The notes below the pieces were generated by a model. It saw nothing but the letters and a program-made list of their open reading frames with translations. It was not told the origin of the DNA and did not search any database. From assembly GCA_934401725.1 (NCBI GenBank), contig CAKRSS010000043.1, positions 1 through 16,594 on the forward strand: a DNA stretch of 16,594 nt, in the 5' to 3' direction. The position numbers and the translations under genes were made by a program. This DNA comes from an uncultured Eubacteriales bacterium. Lineage in GTDB: Bacteria > Bacillota > Clostridia > Oscillospirales > CAG-272. This document shows positions 6,430 to 11,949 of this stretch, in pieces. Positions within the stretch are counted from its first letter, which is position 1, and each line of letters begins with the position of its first letter.

Positions 6430-6578
6430 GAGGGAAGTTAGAACGTAAAGAGGGTTCCGCGCTCTGCGGAGCGCGGCCAGCGTGAGGGGTGTTTCGCCGC
6501 CTGCGGGCGGCGACCAGCGCTGCGCGTGCGCAACGGCAAGAGCTTCGCCCTTGCCCCCGCGCCGCCTTTTGGAAAAGG
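6430..6578. repeat. Hairpin-dense intergenic repeat region
   Basis: No gene is seen. The stretch packs several GC-rich inverted repeats: CGCGCTC/GAGCGCG (6459-6476), CGCCGCC/GGGCGGCG (6495-6512), GGCAAG/CTTGCC (6534-6555) and GCCTTTT/AAAAGGC around GG (6564-6579). Read on the minus strand, the order of a T-run, GAAAGTTTT, a CCTTTT/AAAAGG hairpin and a G-rich hairpin parallels the direct repeats at 7204 and 7325, so it looks like a diverged member of the same family. Confidence 0.55.
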
Positions 6579-6883
6579 CGGGCGAAAACTTTCAAAAAAA
6601 GGGAGGGTTAAAGCCTGTGAGACGCCAGGACGTGCGGTTTTAGGCGCTTAAGTGCGTGCGACGCGGCATCACGTTGTGGATGAGCACCGCCCGGTTTGAA
6701 TCGGCAGGGTAAATCTATCGGCGACGGGAAAGGCAATCATTCTCCATCGTTCCGGACCGCCGAGGACGCCGGTCCCTACGGCGTGCGCAGGACGCGAAAT
6801 AACAAATTTGCGCTCCGCTTTGACTTTGTTTCCGCCCTGACGGGAAAGAATAACTTTGATTGGTACAGGTAAAGCATCGGTTA

Positions 6884-6920
6884 AAACTAAGGCTCCCTTT
6901 ACACAAGGGAGCCTTGGTTT
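6884..6920. repeat. 16-bp hairpin inside the inverted-repeat element
   Basis: Arms 6884-6899 and 6905-6920 pair along 16 bp with one G-T wobble; the core AAGGCTCCCTT/AAGGGAGCCTT is perfect around a TACAC loop. No T-run follows on either strand. Hairpins with this core are, from memory, common in intergenic repeats of gut Clostridia. Confidence 0.6.
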
Positions 6921-6969
6921 AGGCCAACGCTTTTCGTGCGCGGGTGAAGTTACTTTACACCAATGAAGC

Positions 6970-6988
6970 GGGCGACCGATGGTCGCCC
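6970..6988. repeat. 8-bp perfect hairpin with CTACGG tail
   Basis: GGGCGACC and GGTCGCCC pair around a GAT loop and are followed by CCTACGGTGTG. A second module (GGACCG/CGGTCC, 6754-6775) is followed by CCTACGGCGTG. The shared tail shows that the two are related units inside the larger element. Confidence 0.55.
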
Positions 6989-7203
6989 CTACGGTGTGTG
7001 GCATGACCCATCGTGCGCTGACCGCCGCAGGCGGACTAACTTTCCATGACAGCGCACAGGTCGAGCCTTGCAAACGGCGTTTTCACCGTTCCGAATGGGC
7101 ACCGCACGCGAAGCAGGGCGGTGCTCATCTATAACGTGATGTCGCAACATCTGCACTTAAACGCCCCAACAGTACATCACGTCCGTTCGCAGACTTTAAC
7201 CCG

Positions 7204-7286
7204 CCTTTTTTGAAAGTTTTTGCGGGTTCTTAGGGAGCTTTTTTTCAAAAAGCTCCCTAAGCAGGGTTCGGGGCAGCGCCCCGAGA
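7204..7286 (+). repeat. Direct repeat copy 1 (83 bp) with a 15-bp hairpin
   Basis: This unit and the copy at 7325-7406 are nearly identical, differing by one T in the loop run and one A/G change. Each holds a T-run, GAAAGTTTTTGCGGGTTC, a long hairpin (here 7229-7243 with 7247-7261, CTTAGGGAGCTTTTT against AAAAAGCTCCCTAAG) and a second hairpin CGGGGC/GCCCCG. Its first 23 bases are also the outer end of the inverted-repeat element on its left. Confidence 0.85.
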
Positions 7287-7324
7287 GCAATCGTTTTTCG
7301 CTCACTCTATCCCATCCGCCCTCC

Positions 7325-7406
7325 CCTTTTTTGAAAGTTTTTGCGGGTTCTTAGGGAGCTTTTTTCAAAAAGCTCCCTGAGCAGGGTTCGGGGCAGCGCC
7401 CCGAGA
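7325..7406 (+). repeat. Direct repeat copy 2 (82 bp) just upstream of rqcH
   Basis: Second copy of the unit at 7204, separated by 38 bp. Its end lies ten bases before the rqcH ribosome binding site, so unless the promoter is within the last few bases, the hairpins are transcribed into the rqcH 5' leader. No clear TTGACA/TATAAT promoter for rqcH was found between 7200 and 7426. Confidence 0.85.
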
Positions 7407-7426
7407 ACACATATTCGAGGTACAAT

Positions 7427-9187
7427 ATGGCTTTTGATGCAGGAATGTTAGCGTGCGCGGTCGCGGAGATACGTGAAACGGCGACGGGCGGTCGCATAGA
7501 AAAAATATATCAGCCCGAGCGCGACGAGGTCGTAATCCAGCTTCGCACGACGCTCGGCGGTCGTCGTATACTGATAAACGCGGGCTCGAACAACCCGCGC
7601 ATATGCTACAGCGCGCTGCCAAAGGAGAATCCGGCAGTGCCGCCGATGTTCTGTCTGCTGCTTCGTAAGCGGCTGGGCGGCGGAAAGCTGGCGTCGATAG
7701 AGCAGCTGGGATTCGAGCGGGTAGTGCGTCTGGGCTTCGACTGTCGGGACGAAATGGGCTTCGAGTGCCGGAAATACCTCATAGCCGAGGTCATGGGCAA
7801 GTACAGCAACCTCATATTCACCGACGGCGATATGAAGGTCATCGCGGCGCACCGGCAGGTCGACTTCACCACGTCGAGCCGACGTCAGGTGCTGCCGGGC
7901 ATGCGGTACGAGCTCCCGCCCGCACAGGATAAAACCGACCCGCGCGAGGAGACCGAGTCGGGCTTCTGCGAGCACTTCGCCGCCGCACCGGCCGATATGC
8001 GCGGCGACCGATTCATAAGCTCGACCTATCAGGGCGTCTCCGCCGCAGTCGCGCGTGAGATAGTCTGGCGCGCAACGCGGCATACCGATACGCCGCTGAA
8101 ATATTGTGACGCCGAGCGACTCTGGCGCGAGCTTGACGTCGTCGTGCGCATGATAAAGACGGACAGCTACGAGCCGACCATCGCAACCGAGTCGGGGCGG
8201 CCGGTCGAGTACGCATTTTTGCCGCTGAATCAGTACGGCGCGGAGTCGCTGCGCCGATATGACAGCGCCGGGGCGCTCCTCGACGCCTATTACGGCGAGC
8301 GCGACCGCGAGCAGAAGATCAAACAGCGCGCGGCGGATATACTGCGCATGATAGCCAACGCCAACGCACGCATAAGCCGTAAACTGGAGCATCAGCGGCA
8401 GGAGCTGGCCGAGTGCGCGCAGGGCGAGGAGTTCAAGCGCCAGGGCGACCTCATCAAGGCCAATCTTTACGCCATCGAAAAGGGCAGCCGCGAGGCTATG
8501 CTTACCGATTACTCCGAGATGCGCGAGGACGGAACCTTTCCGGTCTGCCGGGTCGTGCTCGACCCCATGCTCTCGCCCGTCGATAACGCGCAGCGGCTGT
8601 ACAAAAAATACAATAAATCCAAGCACGCGACGGTCGAGCTGACGCGGCAGATCGAGCTCGGCGAGCAGGAGCTCGAGTACCTGAGGTCGGTGTCCGACTC
8701 GCTCGAGCACGCCGAGACGACGGAAGACCTCGGCGAGATACGCGCCGAGCTGTACGAGTCCGGCTACGCCTCGCGCATGAAGGGCTATACCGCGCCAAAG
8801 CACGTGACGCATAAATACCTCAAGTTCGTCACCGACGGCGGCTTTCGAGTGCTCTGCGGCAAAAACAATACGCAGAACGACTTCATCACTCACAAGGTCG
8901 CCGACAAAAACGACTATTGGTTCCACGTCAAAGGGCGTCCCGGCTCGCACGTAATTCTCGAGTGCGACGGACGCGAGCCCGGCGACCTCGACTTCACGCA
9001 GGCGGCGCGCATAGCGGCGCTCTATTCGAGCGCGTCGGACGGCCAGAACGTTGCGGTCGACTACACGCGCGTGCGCAGCCTCAAAAAGACGCCGGGCGCA
9101 AAGCCGGGGTTTGTCATCTACCACACCAACTGGACGGCCTACGTCACGCCCGACCGCGACGAGGCGGCGCGTCTCGCAACCAAGTAA
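7427..9187 (+). CDS. rqcH: RqcH/NFACT family ribosome quality-control protein
   Basis: Homologue of Rqc2/NEMF and of proteins long annotated as fibronectin-binding protein FbpA. In Bacillus, RqcH binds stalled 50S subunits and recruits tRNA-Ala to add C-terminal alanine tails that mark the nascent chain for degradation. The 586 residues match the family length. NFACT-N spans about 1-165, with MAFDAGML, GGRIEKIYQP (21-30), NPAVPPMFCLLLRK (68-81) and EVMGKYSNLIF (121-131). A helix-hairpin-helix region follows (about 175-265), then a long coiled coil (about 285-445, with LYKKYNKSKHA at 391-401). NFACT-R covers 460-570 with DYWFHVKGRPGSHVIL (496-511). The conserved Asp-Arg pair at 97-98 is Glu97-Arg98 here. 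RBS CGAGG lies six bases upstream. A strong terminator follows, so it is a single-gene unit. Confidence 0.93.
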   Translation: MAFDAGMLACAVAEIRETATGGRIEKIYQPERDEVVIQLRTTLGGRRILINAGSNNPRICYSALPKENPAVPPMFCLLLRKRLGGGKLASIEQLGFERVVRLGFDCRDEMGFECRKYLIAEVMGKYSNLIFTDGDMKVIAAHRQVDFTTSSRRQVLPGMRYELPPAQDKTDPREETESGFCEHFAAAPADMRGDRFISSTYQGVSAAVAREIVWRATRHTDTPLKYCDAERLWRELDVVVRMIKTDSYEPTIATESGRPVEYAFLPLNQYGAESLRRYDSAGALLDAYYGERDREQKIKQRAADILRMIANANARISRKLEHQRQELAECAQGEEFKRQGDLIKANLYAIEKGSREAMLTDYSEMREDGTFPVCRVVLDPMLSPVDNAQRLYKKYNKSKHATVELTRQIELGEQELEYLRSVSDSLEHAETTEDLGEIRAELYESGYASRMKGYTAPKHVTHKYLKFVTDGGFRVLCGKNNTQNDFITHKVADKNDYWFHVKGRPGSHVILECDGREPGDLDFTQAARIAALYSSASDGQNVAVDYTRVRSLKKTPGAKPGFVIYHTNWTAYVTPDRDEAARLATK

Positions 9188-9239
9188 ATAAGTATGCCGC
9201 GCAGCCCGCCAACGGTGCGGCGGAGCATCAAAGTACGTT

Positions 9240-9275
9240 AAAAACGTCCCGGTCATGCCGACCGGGACGTTTTTT
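9240..9275 (+). terminator. Rho-independent terminator of rqcH
   Basis: A perfect 15-bp stem, arms 9240-9254 and 9260-9274 (core AACGTCCCGGTC against GACCGGGACGTT) around ATGCC, ends in a T-run. The A-rich left flank makes it potentially bidirectional, but nothing converges on it. Confidence 0.93.
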
Positions 9276-9297
9276 GCGCTTTTTGCCGATTTGCCTA

Positions 9298-9344
9298 TTG
9301 ACTTTGTGTATTACTCGTGGTATAATATCATACGAGTTACACAA
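9298..9344 (+). promoter_or_regulatory. Promoter of the AbrB-ABC operon framed by a dyad operator
   Basis: The promoter has -35 TTGACT (9298-9303), a 17-bp spacer and a perfect extended -10, TGG then TATAAT (9321-9326). Around the -10 lies a dyad: TTGTGTA-TT-ACTCGT (9304-9318) and ACGAGT-TACACAA (9332-9344), complementary apart from two extra T in the left arm. The dyad covers the spacer and the start site, so a bound protein would block RNA polymerase. The AbrB-like protein encoded first in the operon is the obvious candidate, by inference. Confidence 0.8.
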
Positions 9345-9376
9345 GTATAACTTTTCATACCAAGGAGGATGCAAAA

Positions 9377-9586
9377 ATGCCCAGCTTCCCGAAGGGAAAG
9401 TACATGTCGATGGTCAAGGTCGGCGAGAAGGGGCAGATCGTCATCCCGAAGGAGATACGCGACATGTTCGGTATCGAGCCGGGTGACACGCTGCTGCTGC
9501 TCGCGGACAAAAAGCGCGGCGTCGCCATTCCGCCGCCCGAGCAGGCCGAGAAAATCCACGATTCTATATTCGGAGGAGACCAGTGA
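9377..9586 (+). CDS. AbrB/MazE/SpoVT-domain transcriptional regulator
   Basis: Small DNA-binding protein of 69 residues. The swapped-hairpin AbrB domain occupies about residues 11-52: VKVGEKGQIVIPKEIRDMFGI and then EPGDTLLLLADKKRGVAI, the classic pattern of a KGQI(V)IPKEIR core and a PGD turn. The tail (53-69) is short and charged, with no toxin-binding extension like that of MazE and no C-terminal ligand domain. RBS AGGAGG lies eight bases before the ATG. It is followed without a gap by an ABC ATPase and a permease, and its stop overlaps the next start. The layout points to an autorepressor of an exporter operon. It is not paired with a toxin gene, so an antitoxin role is unlikely. Confidence 0.92.
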   Translation: MPSFPKGKYMSMVKVGEKGQIVIPKEIRDMFGIEPGDTLLLLADKKRGVAIPPPEQAEKIHDSIFGGDQ

Positions 9587-10305
9587 CGATGAAAGACATT
9601 GAAATAAAAGGGCTTTCCAAGAATTTTGGCTCGAAGGTCGCGGTGGATAATATCTCGCTTGAGGTCGGGCGCGGCGAGCTGTTCGGCCTGCTCGGCGTCA
9701 ACGGCGCGGGCAAGACGACGACTATCCGCATGCTGTGCTGCCTTACCCAACCGAGCGGCGGCGATGCTATCGTCTGCGGGCACAGCATCGTGCACGAGGC
9801 GCAGGATGTCAAGAGCGTGATAAGCGTTTCGCCGCAGGAGACGTCCGTCGCACCTAACCTGACCGTGCGCGAGAATCTGCGGCTCATCGCGGGCATCTGC
9901 GGCCGATCCGTCGAGCAGGCGGAGCGTGTGATAGGCGACTTTGCGCTCGGCGAGATTGCCGGCGTGAGGGCGAAAAAGCTGTCCGGTGGATGGCAGAGGC
10001 GGCTGTCCATCGCCATGGCGATGGTGTCAGAGCCGCAGGTGTTGTTTCTCGACGAGCCGACGCTCGGACTTGACGTTCTCGCACGGCGCGAGCTGTGGGG
10101 TCACATAAAGTCGCTCAAGGGGCGCATTACCATGGTTCTGACGACGCACTATCTCGAGGAGGTCGAGGCGCTGTGCGACCGCGTGGCGGTCATGGCATGC
10201 GGCCGGATACTGGCGATGGGAACCGTGCCGGAGCTTACCGCGGCGACCGGAACCGACAGCCTCGAGGAGGCGTTCATCGCAATTTCGGAAGGGAGGGGGA
10301 AGTGA
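9583..10305 (+). CDS. ABC transporter ATP-binding protein
   Basis: Cytoplasmic ATPase subunit of an ABC-2 type exporter, 240 residues. Seen motifs: Walker A GVNGAGKTT (38-46), Q-loop Gln85 in SPQETS, signature LSGGWQRRLSIAMAM (133-147, Trp in place of the usual Gln), Walker B VLFLDEPTLGLD (153-164), and the switch histidine His189 in LTTHYLEE. Start taken at GTG 9583, six bases after GGAGG and overlapping the TGA of the upstream gene; the ATG at 9589 is the alternative and would drop two residues. The sequence resembles drug, lantibiotic-immunity and Na-export type ATPases (CcmA group); the substrate is not known. The permease follows after a single base. Confidence 0.95.
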   Translation: MTMKDIEIKGLSKNFGSKVAVDNISLEVGRGELFGLLGVNGAGKTTTIRMLCCLTQPSGGDAIVCGHSIVHEAQDVKSVISVSPQETSVAPNLTVRENLRLIAGICGRSVEQAERVIGDFALGEIAGVRAKKLSGGWQRRLSIAMAMVSEPQVLFLDEPTLGLDVLARRELWGHIKSLKGRITMVLTTHYLEEVEALCDRVAVMACGRILAMGTVPELTAATGTDSLEEAFIAISEGRGK

Positions 10306-10306
10306 C

Positions 10307-11065
10307 GTGAAGCGTACGTTTTTATTTGCGGGGCGCTGCCTGCGCGAGCTTTTGCGTGAGCCGCTGAGCTACATATTCTGCCTCGGTTTTCCGCTTGTCA
10401 TGATGGCGCTCATGACTGCCATCAACAGCATGATACCGCCCGGATCCATGACGCTGTTCAATATTGACAATCTGTCCGCCGGCATTGCGGTGTTTGCGCT
10501 TTCGTTTGTCATGCTGTTCGCGACGCTCTCTGTGTCGAAGGACCGCTCGGGCGCGTTTCTGACGCGGCTGTTCTCCTCACCCATGACGGCGATGGACTTC
10601 ATCCTCGGCTACACGCTGCCGCTTATCGTCGTGGCGCTCGGGCAGTTTGCCGTGACGTTTGTGTGCGGCGCTATAATCGGTGCTGCGAACGGCACTCCGC
10701 TGCCGCTTGCGGGGACGCTGCTGTGCTGCCTGTCGCTTTTGCCGGTCGCGCTGTTTTTTATCGGCGTCGGAATACTTTTCGGGACGCTGCTCGGTGAGCG
10801 CTCGGCTCCGCCGTGCTGTTCGATAATCATTTCGGTATGCGGCGTGCTGGGGGGCATATGGTTTGACACCGCGGTGATCCCGGAGGGCAACCCGCTCCGG
10901 GTGATTTGTGACGTTCTGCCGTTTTCGCACGCCACTGCCGGGGGGCGTGCGCTGATAACCGGTTCCGGCGAGACGGTGTGGGTGCATTTGCTTATCTGTA
11001 TTGCGTGGGCGGTGGCCGCATGGCTGGGGGCGGTTTTGGCGTTTCGCGCACGTATGCGAGGGTAA
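10307..11065 (+). CDS. ABC-2 type transporter permease
   Basis: Integral membrane subunit of 252 residues with six predicted helices at roughly 22-40, 57-77, 98-122, 133-160, 168-188 and 224-246, the classic ABC-2 topology. It has the cytoplasmic loop SKDRSGAFLTRLFSSPM (77-93) between helices 2 and 3, matching the family pattern in which short loops contact the ATPase. The start is GTG 10307 with the GGGAGGGGG run as RBS; it begins one base after the ATPase stop, so the two are translationally coupled. A homodimer with two ATPase subunits is the likely complex. The product exported is unknown; with an AbrB-type regulator, drug or peptide efflux is a reasonable guess only. A terminator-bearing repeat begins just after the stop codon. 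Confidence 0.93.
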   Translation: MKRTFLFAGRCLRELLREPLSYIFCLGFPLVMMALMTAINSMIPPGSMTLFNIDNLSAGIAVFALSFVMLFATLSVSKDRSGAFLTRLFSSPMTAMDFILGYTLPLIVVALGQFAVTFVCGAIIGAANGTPLPLAGTLLCCLSLLPVALFFIGVGILFGTLLGERSAPPCCSIIISVCGVLGGIWFDTAVIPEGNPLRVICDVLPFSHATAGGRALITGSGETVWVHLLICIAWAVAAWLGAVLAFRARMRG

Positions 11066-11067
11066 AG

Positions 11068-11330
11068 GCGTATTGGCATATGCCTGTATGCGGTTAAATT
11101 GAATTGATTTTTGCGGTTCTCGCAGGTGACGACCTGCGGGGACTGCTTTTTTATTTATAATAGTTCTTTGGCCTTGGCGGCACTCGCCGTGACGTCGGCG
11201 GGACGTGTTCTAACTGTACTTTTCTGCCGCGAGCAGAAAAGTACCAAAAGAGTCGCCCCAGAGAGGGCTAACCTACGGTTCGCCCCCTCTGGACTCCCCC
11301 ACTCCCGTGGGGATGGCTTAGGGGAGCGGA
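11068..11330 (+). repeat. Terminator-bearing intergenic repeat, copy A
   Basis: Begins two bases after the permease stop. Ordered modules are GGCGTATTG..CATATG, GCGGTT..AATTGAATT, a terminator hairpin, AGTTCTTTGGCCTTGGC, CGTCGGCGGGACGTG, a perfect 12-bp hairpin GTACTTTTCTGC/GCAGAAAAGTAC (11216-11244), CAAAAGAGTCGCCCCA and further hairpins. A 50-bp block (11211-11260) is identical to 16531-16580 in copy C. Copy B lies inverted at about 11700-11940. Confidence 0.85.
11113..11152 (+). terminator. Terminator of the AbrB-ABC operon, inside repeat copy A
   Basis: Arms 11113-11127 and 11132-11146 pair over 15 bp, with three G-T wobbles and a GACG loop, followed by TTTTTTATTTAT. It lies 48 bases past the permease stop codon. 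Confidence 0.87.
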
Positions 11331-11699
11331 ATCCGCCTCATTGGCGCACGGCACCGGCGCGGCTCGGTCAGAATCGCTCTACCGCGCCTTTTTTGGAGCA
11401 CGGCTTTGTCCCCGGTTGTACGTTGTCTGGGGGTTCAGCCTAAATCGGTTTTCTGCTGGCAAAGTAGTTTGGTTGATGGCGGGCGGTTCCGCGCGTTGGC
11501 TTTGTGCAATTTTCATTCCAACAGCCATTTGTACCGCAGACGCTCCCACCGGGACGCACTTAAGGCCGCCGGGGCGGGGCGTCAATGGTTAGCCTGCCCA
11601 GAAAACAGTTCCAGTGCTTGTCTCGGCGAGTATGAACGCGGACGCAGTGCGCTTCCCAAAAGGCGTCTTTCCGCCGGATGCAGACTTCGGCAAGGGTGA
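11331..11699. other. Interior of the convergent repeat region, no gene seen
   Basis: Between the arms of copies A and B lies about 370 bp with no RBS-led ORF and no recognisable protein in six frames. Short open frames read through stretches of low complexity and do not resemble a family. It may be the decayed core of a mobile element; I see no transposase motif. Confidence 0.5.
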
Positions 11700-11760
11700 G
11701 TCCGTCCCCATCACGCATCAAGGGAGTTGGGGGTTGTCCAAACGTTGGTGCACTCTTTTG

Positions 11761-11791
11761 AATTTGATTATGCCTTCGGCATAATCAAATT
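11761..11791. repeat. Perfect 14-bp hairpin in repeat copy B
   Basis: Arms AATTTGATTATGCC (11761-11774) and GGCATAATCAAATT (11778-11791) pair perfectly around TTC. It occupies the place where copies A and C carry the GTACTTTTCTGC hairpin. Confidence 0.7.
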
Positions 11792-11885
11792 GTTCTTTCT
11801 CTGTTGCATAACAGAAAAGTACACTTCGAACACGTCGGAGTTCGCCACGGCGGCAGCCCGCCAAGGCCAAAGAACTTTTCTTAAT

Positions 11886-11923
11886 AAAAAAGCAGTCCCC
11901 GCAGGCTACCCTGCGAGAACCGC
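11886..11923 (-). terminator. Terminator of the MacB-like ABC gene, inside repeat copy B
   Basis: Arms 11892-11905 and 11910-11923 pair over 14 bp with G-T wobbles around a four-base loop; the minus strand then reads TTTTTTATTAA. It lies 27 bases past the stop codon of the ABC gene and faces the copy A terminator. Confidence 0.85.
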
Positions 11924-11949
11924 AAAAACATTTTATATTCCCCCAACCC

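Larger units (their letters stand above)
6579..7226. repeat. Large imperfect inverted repeat element, about 650 bp
   Basis: The left arm (about 6579-6692) and the reverse complement of the right arm (about 7116-7226) align end to end. Shared blocks in order are AAAACTTTCAAAAAA, GGGTTAAAG, TTAAGTGC, CATCACGTT and GATGAGCACCGCCC. The arms are about 110 bp with substitutions and small indels, so the fold would be old or maintained imperfectly. The interior (6693-7115) holds no convincing ORF. It contains further hairpins, including one at 6884-6920 and two related modules of a hairpin followed by CTACGG (near 6754-6780 and 6970-6993). The layout is that of a non-autonomous, MITE-like element or a decayed insertion, but no transposase or clean target duplication is visible. 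Confidence 0.65.
11700..11940 (-). repeat. Terminator-bearing intergenic repeat, copy B (inverted)
   Basis: On the minus strand it begins ten bases after the stop of the large ABC gene and repeats the module order of copy A: TTTTTGCGGTTCTCGCAGG hairpin, T-run, AGTTCTTTGGCCTTGGCGG, ACGTGTTC, TGTACTTTTCTG, then CAAAAGAGT and ACCCCC/CTCCC blocks. It is more diverged than copy C. The 12-bp hairpin of copy A is replaced by a different pair of hairpins, including the one at 11761-11791. Confidence 0.75.

Noticed and set aside
6669..7073. A 134-residue minus-strand ORF inside the inverted-repeat element
   Set aside because: It has no ribosome binding site, its sequence follows the hairpin repeats, and it shows no family pattern. 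Open frames arise easily in this GC-rich repeat.
6430..7426. CRISPR-like array
   Set aside because: There are only two copies of the 82-bp unit and they are hairpin-rich; there is no short regular repeat with unique spacers and no cas gene.
7448..9256. A 602-codon minus-strand ORF opposite rqcH
   Set aside because: Its length comes from high GC and rare stops on the opposite strand. rqcH has all family motifs, an RBS and a terminator in the right sense.
9377..9586. Antitoxin of a toxin-antitoxin pair
   Set aside because: The AbrB domain is shared with MazE-type antitoxins, but the next genes are an ABC ATPase and permease, and no toxin-sized gene is present.
11111..11699. Several 80-110 codon ORFs in the convergent repeat region
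   Set aside because: They cross terminator and hairpin sequences, lack RBSs, and do not resemble transposases or any family I know.
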